Part shown: piece after piece, positions 26,624 through 37,259 of the stretch
Layout: every line of letters begins with the position of its first letter
Position numbering within the stretch: the stretch's first letter is position 1
Origin: Pseudomonas sp. Q2-TVG4-2
Lineage (GTDB): Bacteria; Pseudomonadota; Gammaproteobacteria; Pseudomonadales; Pseudomonadaceae
Assembly: GCF_013620795.1 (NCBI RefSeq)
Contig: NZ_LGLW01000007.1
Location: forward strand, 1 to 64,000
Length of the DNA stretch: 64,000 nt
Reading direction: 5' to 3'
The notes under the pieces: model-generated
The model's database searches: none
The model's input: only the letters and a program-made list of their open reading frames with translations
Told to the model about the DNA's origin: nothing
Translations under genes and position numbers: made by a program

Positions 26624-27772
26624 TCAGGGCTTGGGAAATTTGTAGATCGTGGTCTGGGTATAGGTTTCGCCCGGGTCTAGGCGTGTGCTCGGGAAATCCG
26701 GCTGATTCGGCGAGTCCGGGTAATGCTGCGTTTCCAAGGTGAAGGCGCTCCAGTGCGGGTACGCCTTGCCGCCTTTGCCCGTGATGCTTCCGTCGAGGAA
26801 GTTGCCCGTATAGAGCTGCACGCCGGGCTCTGTCGTGTACATCAACAGCCGCCGCCCGGACTCGGGGTCAAGCACTTCGGTCGCCAGCTTGCTCACGTCT
26901 CCGTCGGTGTCCAGCACCCAGTTGAAATCGAAGCCGCCGGCCTTGGCCTCGGCGAATTTCAGCTGCTGATGGTCACCCTTTATGTGCTCACCGAAGCGAG
27001 TCGGTTGTAAGAAATCCATCGGCGTGCCCTTGACCTCGACCAGTTCGCCGGTGGGAATCAGCTTCTCGGTCACTGGTGTGTAGCGCGAGGCGTGCAGCGT
27101 CGCGACCTGGTCGAGCACGCTCGGACTGCCGGCCCCGGCGAGGTTGAAGTAGCTGTGGTTGGTCAGGTTGAGTACGGTGGGTTTGTCGGTGGTGGCGCGG
27201 TACTGGATGCGCAGCTCGTTATCTTCGTTGAGGCTATAGGTCACGTGGGTGGTCATGGTGCCGGGGAACCCCATCTCGCCATCGGGCGACACGTAGCTCA
27301 GCTCGACGCCGACCCATCCGTCCTCGTCTGCGGGCTTGGCCTTCCAGACTCGCTTGTCGAAGCCCTTGGGTCCGCCATGCAGGGCGTTGCTGCCATCGTT
27401 CTGTGGAATCTGGTAGGTCGTGCCGTCGAGTTCGAAGCGGCCATCGGCGATGCGATTGCCGAAGCGACCTATGGTGGCGCCGAAATAGACGTTGCCGTTC
27501 TCGATATAGCCGTCGATTTCATCGAAACCGAGCACGATGTCTTCGAGCTTGCCGTTTTTATCCGGAACCATGAGCGACTGCAGCACGCCACCGTAGGTGA
27601 TCACCACCGCCTCAATCCCCTGGCTGTTTTTCAATGTGTACTTTTCGATGGGCGTGCCGTCCGGCATCTTGCCGAAGCTTCCGTGCTGGTTAGACAGGCC
27701 AGCGGCCTGGGCGCCAAATGTGCTGATCATGAGAGACAGGGCAATTCCGTTGAGTAGCAATCTAGGTTGCAT
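26624..27772 (-). CDS. galM: aldose 1-epimerase (mutarotase) with signal peptide
   Basis: Mutarotase interconverts the alpha and beta anomers of free galactose or glucose. The start at 27772 follows AGGTGAAGCC. The 382-residue product has a signal peptide (about residues 1-24, cleavage near AQA), so it should act in the periplasm on incoming sugar. Landmarks are GATIGRFGNRIADG near 100, NDGSNALHGGPKGFDKR near 125, the catalytic His in NLTNHSYFNLAG near 200 and the C-terminal ETQHYPDSPNQPDFPS, which carries the catalytic Glu region. It converges on dgoD and is probably transcribed separately. Confidence 0.93.
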   Translation of the reverse strand: MQPRLLLNGIALSLMISTFGAQAAGLSNQHGSFGKMPDGTPIEKYTLKNSQGIEAVVITYGGVLQSLMVPDKNGKLEDIVLGFDEIDGYIENGNVYFGATIGRFGNRIADGRFELDGTTYQIPQNDGSNALHGGPKGFDKRVWKAKPADEDGWVGVELSYVSPDGEMGFPGTMTTHVTYSLNEDNELRIQYRATTDKPTVLNLTNHSYFNLAGAGSPSVLDQVATLHASRYTPVTEKLIPTGELVEVKGTPMDFLQPTRFGEHIKGDHQQLKFAEAKAGGFDFNWVLDTDGDVSKLATEVLDPESGRRLLMYTTEPGVQLYTGNFLDGSITGKGGKAYPHWSAFTLETQHYPDSPNQPDFPSTRLDPGETYTQTTIYKFPKP

Positions 27773-27953
27773 GGCTTCACCTGACATTGTTGTTGTTTTC
27801 TGCGTGGGTGCACGGCGCCAAGGTCGATTGAAGGCCTGGCGGCGTTGCGCCGGCTAAAGCCTAGACAGCCGAGCCATTCCGTCCCAATACGAATTGCGGT
27901 CTCTGCGATACGCGAATCGGTATGTCTTCCGGGCGCAAAAAAACGCGGAAGGT

Positions 27954-29027
27954 TCAGCTGCGCTGGCGGGCCTCATGCTGCGCCAATGCCCACTCGACGT
28001 GCTCGCGCACTAGCTCGGACGGATCCTCGCGGCGCGACTGCAGTGCTTCGAGTACGGGAATGCTCGAAGGCGCATTGCCTAGTCCTACGGCCAGGTTGCG
28101 CAGCCAGCTCTGATAGCCCGTCCGACGCAGGGGGGAACCCTCGGTGCGGCTGAGGAACTCCTCTTCGGTCCAGCGAAACAGCGTGGCCAGTTCGGCGTTG
28201 TCCAGGCTATGGCGCGGCTGAAAATCGGTTTGCTCGGTCGGGCGGGCAAAGCGATTCCAGGGGCATACGATCTGGCAGTCATCGCAGCCGAATACGCGGT
28301 TGCCGATCTTCGGCCGCAGTTCGATTGGGATCGGACCCTTGAGTTCGATGGTCAGGTAAGAGATGCATCGTCGCGCATCCAGCACGCGATCGCCGACGAA
28401 GGCTTCGGTGGGGCAGATGTCCAGGCAGGCGTGGCAGCTGCCACAGTGATCGCGTGCTGTGGGCTCGTCGACGGGCAGGGCGATGTCGACGAAGAGTTCG
28501 CCGAGGAAGAACCAGCTGCCGGCCTTGCGGTTGAGCACCAGGGTGTTCTTGCCGATCCAGCCAAGGCCAGCCTGCTGCGCCACGGCCTTCTCCAGTACCG
28601 GCGCGCTGTCGACGAACGCACGGAAGCCGAAGGGGCCGATCACCTGCTGGATGCGCTCGGCCAGTTGCTGCAAGCGTTTGCGGATCAGCTTGTGATAATC
28701 GCGGCCCAGCGCGTAGCGCGACACATAGGCCTTCTCCGGCTGCGCCAGGCGCTCGGCCATGTTTGTATCGCCCGGCAGGTAATCCATGCGCAGCGAGATG
28801 ACCCGCAGGGTGCCTGGCACCAGCTGCTCCGGATGGGAACGTTTGCTGCCGTGAGCAGCCATATAGTCCATCTCGCCCTGATAGCCCGCAGCCAGCCAGC
28901 GTTCGAGGTGCGCCTCATGCTCACCCAGATCGACTCCGGTAATGCCGACCTGCTGGAAGCCAAGCTCACGGCCCCACTCCTTGATGGAGTCGGCAAGAGC
29001 GGCTGGGTCGAGTGATGTGCTGGGCAT
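27954..29027 (-). CDS. queG: epoxyqueuosine reductase
   Basis: QueG performs the last step of queuosine synthesis in tRNA, reducing epoxyqueuosine with cobalamin and two [4Fe-4S] clusters. The 357-residue product has cluster motifs CGSCHACLDICPTEAF (near residue 190) and CDDCQIVCPWNR (near 240), and a C-terminal HEAT-like part. The start at 29027 (MPSTSLDPAALADSIKEWG) is chosen by family fit; the Shine-Dalgarno is weak and the frame is open 45 codons upstream. It is divergent from nnr. Confidence 0.94.
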   Translation of the reverse strand: MPSTSLDPAALADSIKEWGRELGFQQVGITGVDLGEHEAHLERWLAAGYQGEMDYMAAHGSKRSHPEQLVPGTLRVISLRMDYLPGDTNMAERLAQPEKAYVSRYALGRDYHKLIRKRLQQLAERIQQVIGPFGFRAFVDSAPVLEKAVAQQAGLGWIGKNTLVLNRKAGSWFFLGELFVDIALPVDEPTARDHCGSCHACLDICPTEAFVGDRVLDARRCISYLTIELKGPIPIELRPKIGNRVFGCDDCQIVCPWNRFARPTEQTDFQPRHSLDNAELATLFRWTEEEFLSRTEGSPLRRTGYQSWLRNLAVGLGNAPSSIPVLEALQSRREDPSELVREHVEWALAQHEARQRS

Positions 29028-29165
29028 GGATTCGAGTCGTCGGGCGTTGCGGCGATGATTGCGGGCTGAAGGTCTCGATTCGGCAAGTTGCGCCGATCGA
29101 CTGCCGCCATGCGCCTGAAACGCGTGAATCTCGACGCGCCGCGGGCGGCTCGGCAGGCGCATGCG

Positions 29166-29171
29166 TATAAT
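29166..29171 (+). promoter_or_regulatory. perfect -10 box (TATAAT) upstream of nnr
   Basis: TATAAT lies 28 bp before the nnr start; no convincing -35 box is seen. It is the likely promoter for the nnr-tsaE-amiB-mutL run. Confidence 0.45.
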
Positions 29172-29198
29172 TCTGCCAGATATTTGCTCGGGTGATTC

Positions 29199-30698
29199 AT
29201 GTCTCAGACCACCGATACCCTGCCTACCGCTTTATATTCCGCCGCCCAGGTGCGACATATCGATGCTCGCCTGATCGCCGCCGGCACACCCGGCTTCGAA
29301 CTGATGCAGCGGGCGGCCCATGCTGCGTGGCGTGCACTGCGCCGACGTTGGCCTGACGAGCAACGAATCACCGTGCTGGCAGGGCGGGGCAACAACGCTG
29401 GGGACGGCTATCTCATCGCGGCGTTGGCGCAGCGTGCCGGCCGTCAGGTTCAGGTGCTTGCGGTGGGCGATCCGCAGCAATTGCAAGGCGATGCCGCGCA
29501 AGCGCTCGCTGAGGCGAAGGAAGCTGGCGTTACGCCGGTGTCGTGGTCCGCCGACGTCAAACTGCACGGAGTGCTGGTCGATGCGCTGCTCGGTACCGGA
29601 ATTACCGGCGAGGTGCGCGAGCCTTATGTCGGCGCTATTAGCGCGATGAACGAAAGCGCGTTGCCGATCCTGGCGGTCGATCTGCCGTCCGGCCTTTGCG
29701 CCGATACCGGCCGCGTGCTCGGCCAAGCGGTGCGGGCAGACCTCACGGTGTCTTTCATTGGTCTCAAGGTCGGGCTGTTTACGGGGGAGGGGCCGGGTCG
29801 GGTCGGTGAGCTGGCGTTTGATGACCTGCAGGCCGACGCAGCCATCCTCGACCAGGTCGAACCCGGCCTCGAGCGCCTATGTGAGGCGAATCTTCCCGTG
29901 CTGGCGCCCCGTTCGCCGACTGCGCACAAGGGCAGCTTCGGCCAGGTGCTGGTAATCGGCGGCGATCTGGGCACTGGTGGCGCAGCACTGCTTGCCGCCG
30001 AGGCCTCGCTGCGCTGCGGTGCCGGGATGGTCACGCTAGCGACGCGTCCTGAGCACGTAACGGCCGCGTTGGTACGGCGACCGGAAATCATGTGCAGCGG
30101 TGTCGAGTCCACCTATGCATTGACGGCGCTGACCCAGCGCGCCGATGTGTTGGTCATCGGCCCGGGCCTGGGGCAGGCACCCTGGGGGCGCAGCCTGCTG
30201 TCGCTTGCGCCGCAGTGTCAGTTGCCGCAGGTGTGGGACGCCGATGCGTTGAATCTATTGGCAGCAGGCGCAATCGATCTGCCGGCCGGCTGCCTGCTGA
30301 CGCCGCACCCGGGAGAGGCCGCGAGATTGCTGGATACCTCTGTTGCCGACGTGCAGGCCGATCGCCCGGCGGCGGCGCGGATGCTGGCGAGTCGTTACAG
30401 TTGTACGGTACTGCTCAAGGGCGCAGGTACTTTGATCGCCGACCGTGATGGCCGCTTAGCTTTGTGTGATCGCGGCCACCCGGCGATGGCCAGCGCCGGC
30501 CTTGGTGATGTTCTGGCGGGTGTTGCGGGTGCATTGTTGGCGCAGGGGTTGGCGCCGTTCGATGCGGCCTGTCTGGCGGTATGGCTGCATGCCGTTGCCG
30601 GCGAAAATACCGGCGAGGGCGGGCGCGGGTTGGCAGCCGCCGATCTGATTCCAGCCATCCGCCAGTTGCTCGAGGAGCAATCACCATGCCGCAGGTAA
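29199..30698 (+). CDS. nnr: bifunctional NAD(P)H-hydrate epimerase / ADP-dependent dehydratase
   Basis: The 499-residue YjeF-type protein repairs hydrated NAD(P)H. The N-terminal epimerase domain (about 1-215) contains GRGNNAGDGYLIA near residue 66. The C-terminal ribokinase-like dehydratase domain (about 225-495) has VIGGDLGTGGAALLAAEASLR near 252, TPHPGEAARLL near 367 and the catalytic-loop region ASAGLGDVLAGVAGA near 430. Its 3' end overlaps tsaE by 13 bp, starting a run of overlapping genes. Confidence 0.95.
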   Translation: MSQTTDTLPTALYSAAQVRHIDARLIAAGTPGFELMQRAAHAAWRALRRRWPDEQRITVLAGRGNNAGDGYLIAALAQRAGRQVQVLAVGDPQQLQGDAAQALAEAKEAGVTPVSWSADVKLHGVLVDALLGTGITGEVREPYVGAISAMNESALPILAVDLPSGLCADTGRVLGQAVRADLTVSFIGLKVGLFTGEGPGRVGELAFDDLQADAAILDQVEPGLERLCEANLPVLAPRSPTAHKGSFGQVLVIGGDLGTGGAALLAAEASLRCGAGMVTLATRPEHVTAALVRRPEIMCSGVESTYALTALTQRADVLVIGPGLGQAPWGRSLLSLAPQCQLPQVWDADALNLLAAGAIDLPAGCLLTPHPGEAARLLDTSVADVQADRPAAARMLASRYSCTVLLKGAGTLIADRDGRLALCDRGHPAMASAGLGDVLAGVAGALLAQGLAPFDAACLAVWLHAVAGENTGEGGRGLAAADLIPAIRQLLEEQSPCRR

Positions 30699-31156
30699 CG
30701 CTTTTCGCAGCCGACGAAGATGCGATGCTCGCGCTTGGCGCGCGCATCGCCCAGGCGACCGGTGGTCGGGGCGTGATCTACCTTCACGGGGACCTCGGAG
30801 CAGGCAAGACCACGCTGTCGCGCGGGCTGATTCGCGGTTTCGGTCATGAGGGCAAGGTCAAGAGCCCGACCTTTACCCTGGTCGAACCATACGAAATGCC
30901 CGGCGCGCGGGTCTTTCATTTCGATCTCTACCGCCTGGTCGATCCGGAAGAACTGGAATTTCTTGGCATTCGCGACTATTTCGAAGGGGATGCCTTGTGC
31001 CTGGTAGAGTGGCCGGAACGTGGCGCCGGCATTTTGCCAAAGGCTGACCTGGACATTACCATTACGCCGCACGGGGCCGGTCGTATGCTGCGCCTGACGC
31101 CACGAGGCGAGCGCGGTGAAGGCTGGTGTTCCATCCTGACCATCGGTAATCAATGA
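30686..31156 (+). CDS. tsaE: tRNA threonylcarbamoyladenosine synthesis ATPase TsaE
   Basis: TsaE is the ATPase that works with TsaB and TsaD to make t6A at position 37 of ANN-decoding tRNAs. The 156-residue product starts MPQVTLFAADEDAML behind CGAGGAGCAATCACC, inside the nnr coding end. Walker A is YLHGDLGAGKTTLSRGL near residue 38; SPTFTLVEPYE near 65 and FHFDLYRL near 80 are further family motifs. Its stop overlaps the amidase start by ATGA. Confidence 0.96.
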   Translation: MPQVTLFAADEDAMLALGARIAQATGGRGVIYLHGDLGAGKTTLSRGLIRGFGHEGKVKSPTFTLVEPYEMPGARVFHFDLYRLVDPEELEFLGIRDYFEGDALCLVEWPERGAGILPKADLDITITPHGAGRMLRLTPRGERGEGWCSILTIGNQ

Positions 31157-32580
31157 AAATCATGGGGTTGGGTATGCGCATGCGCGCGCTGGTAAGTGGT
31201 TTGGCATTAATGCTTGCGTCGGTGCAGGTCCTGGCTGCTTCCGATGTGCAGAGCGTGCGTTTGTGGCGGGCGCCAGACAACACTCGTCTGGTATTTGATC
31301 TTTCCGGTCCGGTTCAGCACAACGTCTTCACCCTGACGGCGCCGGATCGCATTGTCATCGACGTCGACGGCGGCAATCTGCCGAAGCCGTTCGAACAGCT
31401 CCCGCTGAAAAACACCCCCATCTCCGGCCTGCGTGCGGCAAAGTTCGACGCCGATACGTTGCGAGTGGTCATTGATCTCTCTGCGCAGGTGACACCCAAG
31501 AGTTTTACCCTGACGCCCAATCAGCAGTACGGTCATCGACTCGTAGTCGATCTGTTCGATGAAGGTGCCAGCAGCGCCGAAGTCCCGGCGACTGTCACGC
31601 CAAGTACTCCCGCTGCGCCCGTGTCGCCGACCCTGCCTGCGCTGAAACTGCCGCCGCTACCAAGCAGCAAGCGTGACATCGTCATTGCCATCGACGCCGG
31701 CCATGGTGGCGAGGACCCGGGCGCGATCGGCCCGGGCAAAGTCTATGAGAAAGGGGTCGTGCTGCAGATTTCCAAAGAGCTGCAACGCCAGATCAATGCC
31801 GAAAAGGGCTTCCGTGCCGAGCTGGTGCGGACCGGTGATTACTTCATTCCGCTGCGCAAACGCACCGAGATCGCGCGCAAGAAGGGTGCGGACCTGTTCG
31901 TCTCGATACATGCCGACGCGGCGCCGCGTTCGGCCGCCTATGGAGCCTCCGTGTTTGCGTTGTCGGACCGCGGCGCTACCTCGGAAACCGCACGATGGTT
32001 GGCTGACAGCGAGAACCGTTCTGATCTCATCGGCGGTGCCGGTAATGTCAGCCTCGGTGACAAGGACCAGATGCTGGCCGGCGTGCTGCTGGACCTGTCG
32101 ATGACTGCGTCATTGTCGTCCAGCCTCAATGTCGGGCAGAAGGTACTGAGTAACATGGGTCGCATTACCCCACTGCACAAGAGCCGTGTGGAGCAGGCGG
32201 GGTTCATGGTGCTGAAGTCTCCCGATATTCCATCAATCCTGGTGGAAACAGGATTCATCTCCAATCCGTCCGAGGCGCGTAAGCTGCAGACCGCATCCCA
32301 TCAACAGTCGCTAGCGCGCTCGATTCACAGCGGCGTTCGGCAGTTTTTCCACGAGAACCCGCCGCCTGGTACCTACGTCGCTTGGCTGCGGGATTCCGGC
32401 AAGATCGCCAGCGCGCCTCGTGAGCACGTGGTCCGTTCTGGCGAAAGCCTGGCCCTGCTCGCCGAGCGTTATCAGATCAGTCTGCTCGCATTGCGCAACG
32501 CCAACAGTCTGAAAGGTGACACGATCAAGGTCGGTCAGACGCTGAACATTCCTGCTACCACCCTGGCATCGCAGCCATGA
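31153..32580 (+). CDS. amiB: N-acetylmuramoyl-L-alanine amidase with AMIN and LysM domains
   Basis: This periplasmic zinc amidase cuts the stem peptide from MurNAc during daughter-cell separation. The 475-residue product has a signal peptide (about 1-29), an AMIN domain (about 32-135) for septal targeting, a Pro/Thr-rich linker, and an Amidase_3 domain (about 172-400) with the zinc ligands in [14 protein letters not shown] and a catalytic Glu in [10 protein letters not shown]. One C-terminal LysM domain (about 425-470, [16 protein letters not shown]) binds peptidoglycan. It overlaps tsaE upstream and mutL downstream, each by ATGA. Confidence 0.94.
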   Translation: MKIMGLGMRMRALVSGLALMLASVQVLAASDVQSVRLWRAPDNTRLVFDLSGPVQHNVFTLTAPDRIVIDVDGGNLPKPFEQLPLKNTPISGLRAAKFDADTLRVVIDLSAQVTPKSFTLTPNQQYGHRLVVDLFDEGASSAEVPATVTPSTPAAPVSPTLPALKLPPLPSSKRDIVIAIDAGHGGEDPGAIGPGKVYEKGVVLQISKELQRQINAEKGFRAELVRTGDYFIPLRKRTEIARKKGADLFVSIHADAAPRSAAYGASVFALSDRGATSETARWLADSENRSDLIGGAGNVSLGDKDQMLAGVLLDLSMTASLSSSLNVGQKVLSNMGRITPLHKSRVEQAGFMVLKSPDIPSILVETGFISNPSEARKLQTASHQQSLARSIHSGVRQFFHENPPPGTYVAWLRDSGKIASAPREHVVRSGESLALLAERYQISLLALRNANSLKGDTIKVGQTLNIPATTLASQP

Positions 32581-34454
32581 CCGAAGCGGCGCGTATCCAG
32601 CTGCTCAGCCCGCGGCTGGCGAACCAGATCGCCGCCGGAGAAGTGGTCGAACGGCCCGCTTCGGTGATCAAGGAGCTGCTGGAGAACAGTCTCGACTCTG
32701 GCGCTGATCGTATCGAGGTGGACGTCGAGCAGGGCGGGATCAAGCTGCTGCGCGTTCGCGACAATGGCTGCGGCATTCCGGCCGATGACCTGCCGCTGGC
32801 CCTGGCCCGGCATGCAACCAGCAAGATCCGTGACCTGGAAGATCTCGAGCGGGTAATGAGCCTGGGCTTTCGTGGCGAGGCGCTGGCGTCGATCAGCTCG
32901 GTGTCGCGGCTGACACTGACCTCGCGCACGGCCGACGCCGCTGAGGCCTGGCAGGTCGAAACCGAAGGCCGGGATATGGAAGCGCGGGTGCAGCCCGCGG
33001 CGCATCCGGTGGGCTCGTCGGTCGAGGTGCGCGACCTGTTCTTCAACACACCGGCCCGGCGCAAGTTTCTGCGCACCGAGAAGACTGAATTCGATCATCT
33101 GCAGGAAGTGATCAAGCGGTTGGCGCTGGCGCGCTTCGATGTGGCGTTTCATCTGCGACACAACGGCAAGGTGGTGCTCGCTCTGCATCAGGCCAGCGAT
33201 GCCGCATCGAGGGCGCGGCGTGTGGCTTCGGTGTGCGGTCCGGCATTTCTCGAGCAAGCACTGCCGGTGGAAATCGAGCGCAACGGTCTGCACCTCTGGG
33301 GCTGGGTCGGTTTGCCGACGTTTTCGCGCAGCCAGGCGGACCTGCAATATTTTTACGTCAACGGGCGCATGGTGCGTGACAAGCTGGTTGCCCATGCGGT
33401 GCGCCAGGCCTACCGCGACGTATTGTTCAACGGCAGGCATCCGACCTTCGTGCTGTTCCTCGATGTGGATCCGGCGGTGGTGGACGTCAACGTTCATCCG
33501 ACCAAGCATGAGGTCCGTTTTCGCGACAACCGTATGGTCCACGACTTTCTCTACGGCACGCTCCATCGTGCGCTAGGCGATGTACGCCCGGAAGATCAGT
33601 TGGTGGCGCCGGCCAGCATGACGTCGATCACCCAGGCCAGTGGTATCGCCGCCGGAGAATTCGCCGGGCAGAACGAGATGAGCCTCGCCGCCAGCGTGCT
33701 TGAACAGCCGCAGGCTCAACAACCGGCTTGGCGCGGGGCGGGTGCCGGCTATCAGACGCCTCGGGCGATGTCGATGGCGAACGCTGCGGAAGCCCAGGGC
33801 GCCTACCGGGAGTTTTTCACGCCTTTGCCTGAAGTCGGGCCGGCGGCGTTGCCCGAGAGCCAGGACGATGTTCCGCCGCTGGGCTATGCGCTGGCCCAGC
33901 TCAAGGGCATCTACATTCTGGCCGAAAATGCACACGGGCTGGTGCTGGTAGACATGCACGCGGCACACGAGCGGATCACCTACGAGCGGCTGAAAACCGC
34001 GATGGCCAGCGAGGGGTTACGGGGTCAGCCGCTGCTGGTGCCCGAGTCGATCGCCGTCGCGCAGCGTGAGGCGGACTGCGCCGAGGAGCACGCGCATTGG
34101 TTCCGAATGCTTGGCTTCGAGCTGCAACGACTCGGCCCTGAAAGTTTGGCGATCCGACAAATACCATCCCTACTCAAGCAGGCTGAGGCGACGCGACTGG
34201 TGCAGGATGTGCTGGCCGATTTGCTGGAGTACGGCACCAGCGATCGTATTCAGGCGCATCTTAATGAATTGCTTGGCACCATGGCGTGCCACGGGGCAAT
34301 TCGTGCCAACCGGCGCCTGACGCTGCCGGAGATGAACGGCCTGCTACGCGATATGGAGCAGACCGAGCGCAGTGGTCAGTGCAACCACGGCCGCCCGACC
34401 TGGACCCAGATGGGTATGGGTGATCTGGATAAGCTGTTTCTCAGGGGGCGTTAG
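32577..34454 (+). CDS. mutL: DNA mismatch repair protein MutL
   Basis: MutL links MutS mismatch recognition to strand removal. The 625-residue protein has the GHKL ATPase motifs: ENSLDSGAD near residue 36, DNGCGI near 61 and [10 protein letters not shown] near 96. The [11 protein letters not shown] motif near 305 closes the N-terminal half. A variable linker (about 340-430) rich in Ala and Gln leads to the C-terminal dimerisation domain. This domain has [10 protein letters not shown] rather than a DQHAxxER endonuclease motif. That is of interest because many pseudomonads lack Dam methylation and have an endonuclease Mut[13 protein letters not shown] near 460 does provide a DxHAxxE-like site. 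Confidence 0.95.
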   Translation: MTEAARIQLLSPRLANQIAAGEVVERPASVIKELLENSLDSGADRIEVDVEQGGIKLLRVRDNGCGIPADDLPLALARHATSKIRDLEDLERVMSLGFRGEALASISSVSRLTLTSRTADAAEAWQVETEGRDMEARVQPAAHPVGSSVEVRDLFFNTPARRKFLRTEKTEFDHLQEVIKRLALARFDVAFHLRHNGKVVLALHQASDAASRARRVASVCGPAFLEQALPVEIERNGLHLWGWVGLPTFSRSQADLQYFYVNGRMVRDKLVAHAVRQAYRDVLFNGRHPTFVLFLDVDPAVVDVNVHPTKHEVRFRDNRMVHDFLYGTLHRALGDVRPEDQLVAPASMTSITQASGIAAGEFAGQNEMSLAASVLEQPQAQQPAWRGAGAGYQTPRAMSMANAAEAQGAYREFFTPLPEVGPAALPESQDDVPPLGYALAQLKGIYILAENAHGLVLVDMHAAHERITYERLKTAMASEGLRGQPLLVPESIAVAQREADCAEEHAHWFRMLGFELQRLGPESLAIRQIPSLLKQAEATRLVQDVLADLLEYGTSDRIQAHLNELLGTMACHGAIRANRRLTLPEMNGLLRDMEQTERSGQCNHGRPTWTQMGMGDLDKLFLRGR

Positions 34455-34531
34455 GCTCCTGTAGGCGGATCGCCCCATTGCCGCATCGATTCCATCCTGC
34501 GTACCCGAACCACCTTACTTTCGAGCCATCG

Positions 34532-35503
34532 ATGTCCCGATTACCGCCCGCCATTTTCCTCATGGGCCCTACTGCCGCAGGCAAGACCGATCTGGCGATG
34601 CAGCTCGCCAGCATGCTCCCCTGTGATCTGATCAGCGTCGATTCAGCCTTGGTGTACCGGGACATGGACATCGGTACGGCCAAGCCATCGGCCGAGCTGC
34701 TCCGGGAGTTCCCGCATCGGCTGATCGATATCCGTGACCCGGCGCAAAGCTACTCGGCGGCGGAGTTTGTCGACGACGCGCTGGCGGCGATGGCTGACAG
34801 TACCGCTGCGGGGCGCATCCCGTTATTGGTTGGCGGGACCATGCTCTACTTCAAGGCATTGATTGAGGGTCTCGCCGATATGCCTGCGGCTGATCTCTCT
34901 GTGCGCGCCGAGTTGGAGGCGCAGGTGCAGGTCGAAGGGTTGGGAGCGCTCCATCGACAGCTGGCCGAGGTCGATCCGGAGTCTGCCGCGCGGATTCATC
35001 CCAACGATCCTCAACGTCTGATCAGGGCGCTAGAGGTCTACCGTGTCAGCGGTATCAGCATGAGCGAGCACCGTGCCCGACAAAGGTTGCAAAAAGCCGT
35101 AGCGGGCACGCCAGACGGCGGCGTCTTGCCTTATACTGTCGCCCAGTTGTCCGTTGCGCCCGCGCAGCGACAGGTCTTGCATCAGCGTATCGAACAGCGG
35201 TTCGTGGCGATGGTTGAACAGGGCTTTGTCGAAGAGGTCGAAAAACTCCGTAGGCGTGGCGATCTGCATCCCGAGCTGCCCTCCATGCGTGCCGTAGGCT
35301 ATCGCCAGGTCTGGAATTACCTGGACGGTGCCTATTCGCGGGGCGAGATGGTTCAGCGCGGCGTTATCGCTACTCGACAGCTGGCCAAGCGTCAATTGAC
35401 CTGGCTGCGGGGATGGGAGGGGGTTCACTGGCTGGAAAGCTCGGCCTGCGACAATCTGCCGCGAGCATTGAAATACTTGGAGAGGCTCACCATATTGAGC
35501 TGA
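34532..35503 (+). CDS. miaA: tRNA dimethylallyltransferase
   Basis: MiaA adds an isopentenyl group to A37 of tRNAs reading UNN codons. The 323-residue product starts [20 protein letters not shown]; the P-loop is at residues 11-18. [18 protein letters not shown] near 37 and [20 protein letters not shown] near 101 are substrate-binding motifs, and the insertion domain follows. The start at 34532 has only a weak Shine-Dalgarno; the open frame extends 18 codons further back. It precedes hfq, as is usual. Confidence 0.96.
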   Translation: MSRLPPAIFLMGPTAAGKTDLAMQLASMLPCDLISVDSALVYRDMDIGTAKPSAELLREFPHRLIDIRDPAQSYSAAEFVDDALAAMADSTAAGRIPLLVGGTMLYFKALIEGLADMPAADLSVRAELEAQVQVEGLGALHRQLAEVDPESAARIHPNDPQRLIRALEVYRVSGISMSEHRARQRLQKAVAGTPDGGVLPYTVAQLSVAPAQRQVLHQRIEQRFVAMVEQGFVEEVEKLRRRGDLHPELPSMRAVGYRQVWNYLDGAYSRGEMVQRGVIATRQLAKRQLTWLRGWEGVHWLESSACDNLPRALKYLERLTILS

Positions 35504-35581
35504 CACTGTAATCTGACCGGCTATCCTCAGACATTGATCGGCCGTGTTTGATTCTAAAAAACTAATGAAAAGATCCTTTAA

Positions 35582-35848
<267 letters not shown>

Positions 35849-35860
35849 AGGGGGCGTTCA

Positions 35861-37162
35861 TTGTTCTTCGAACGTCCCGGTGGCGGTGAGCGGGCTATCC
35901 TGGTTCATCTGGATGGCCAGGATCCAGCGGCGCGTGAAGACCCTCAGGAATTTCGGGAGTTGGCGCGATCAGCCGGCGCCGAAACCGTTGGCTTCGTCAA
36001 TATCGCCAGGCATCAACCTTCAGCCAAGTTTTTAATCGGCAGCGGCAAAGTCGAAGAATTGCATGGTCTCGTCAAGGATGGCGAGGTCGAGCTGGTCATC
36101 TTCAATCACACACTGACGCCCAGTCAGGAGCGTAATCTTGAGCGAGCGCTCGAATGCCGCGTGCTTGATCGAACCGGCCTGATCCTGGATATCTTTGCTC
36201 AGCGGGCGCGTACCCATGAGGGCAAGCTGCAGGTTGAGTTGGCCCAGTTGGAACATATGAGCACGCGTCTGGTGCGAGGCTGGACCCACCTTGAGCGGCA
36301 GAAGGGTGGTATCGGTCTGCGCGGCCCGGGTGAAACTCAGCTGGAAACCGACCGACGCCTGCTGCGAGTACGCATTCGGCAAATCAAACAACGCCTGGAA
36401 AAGGTCCGTGGTCAGCGTGAGCAGGCCCGTCGGGGTCGCCGGCGGGCCGACATTCCGCTGGTTTCTCTGGTGGGCTACACCAACGCTGGCAAGTCCACGC
36501 TGTTCAATGCCCTGACCGAATCTGACGTTTACGCCGCCAACCAGCTGTTTGCCACGCTCGACCCGACCTTGCGTCGTCTAGAGCTGAGTGACCTCGGGCC
36601 GGTAGTGCTCGCCGATACGGTGGGTTTCATTCGTCATCTGCCACACAAGCTGGTTGAGTCCTTCCGGGCGACGCTCGAAGAGTCGAGCAATGCCGATCTG
36701 CTGTTGCATGTGATCGATGCTCACGAGCCCGAGCGCGATCAACAGATAGAGCAGGTGTTAGCAGTGCTGACTGAGATCGGCGCGCACGAGCTGCCGATTC
36801 TGGAGGTCTACAACAAGGTAGACCTGCTGGAAAGCATCGAGCCGCAGATCCAGCGAAACGCCGATGGCGTGCCGCAGCGGGTCTGGGTATCGGCACAGCA
36901 GGGACTCGGCCTCGATCTGCTGAAGCAGGCGGTCGCCGAATTGCTCGGCAATGATTTATTCGTGGGAACGCTTCGGCTCCCTCAGAGCCTTGGGCGGCTG
37001 CGGGCGCAGCTCTTCGAGTTGGGTGCGGTTCAGTCCGAGTCTCATGATGAAGAGGGTGGCAGCCTGCTCGATGTGCGATTGCAGCGTGTCGAACTGCATC
37101 GTCTGATTAGTCGGGCAGGTCTCGAGGTGGAGCAGTTTTTCGAACAACACACTTTGCAATAA
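35861..37162 (+). CDS. hflX: ribosome-dissociating GTPase HflX
   Basis: HflX splits stalled ribosomes under stress. The gene uses a TTG start at 35861, set by GGGGG 6 bases upstream and by the family N-terminus MFFERPGGGERAILVHLD. The 433-residue product has an N-terminal nucleotide-binding domain, a coiled glycine-rich linker (GGIGLRGPGETQLETDRRLL near residue 148) and a GTPase domain with G1 GYTNAGKST near 205, G3 DTVG near 252 and G4 NKVD near 320. It lies 12 bp after hfq and is likely co-transcribed. Confidence 0.96.
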   Translation: MFFERPGGGERAILVHLDGQDPAAREDPQEFRELARSAGAETVGFVNIARHQPSAKFLIGSGKVEELHGLVKDGEVELVIFNHTLTPSQERNLERALECRVLDRTGLILDIFAQRARTHEGKLQVELAQLEHMSTRLVRGWTHLERQKGGIGLRGPGETQLETDRRLLRVRIRQIKQRLEKVRGQREQARRGRRRADIPLVSLVGYTNAGKSTLFNALTESDVYAANQLFATLDPTLRRLELSDLGPVVLADTVGFIRHLPHKLVESFRATLEESSNADLLLHVIDAHEPERDQQIEQVLAVLTEIGAHELPILEVYNKVDLLESIEPQIQRNADGVPQRVWVSAQQGLGLDLLKQAVAELLGNDLFVGTLRLPQSLGRLRAQLFELGAVQSESHDEEGGSLLDVRLQRVELHRLISRAGLEVEQFFEQHTLQ

Positions 37163-37213
37163 AGCTCGGGGGGCTTTTAAGCCGTTCGTTCCGGGCTTTC
37201 GGTAGCATTGGCG

Positions 37214-37236
37214 GGCGCGCCGTTGGCGCGCCTTTA
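37214..37236 (+). terminator. possible terminator between hflX and hflK
   Basis: GGCGCGCC/GGCGCGCC with a GTT loop, followed by a short TTTA. It may reduce rather than stop read-through into hflKC. Confidence 0.45.
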
Positions 37237-37259
37237 GCTTTATTTGAATGGAGAGCGCT

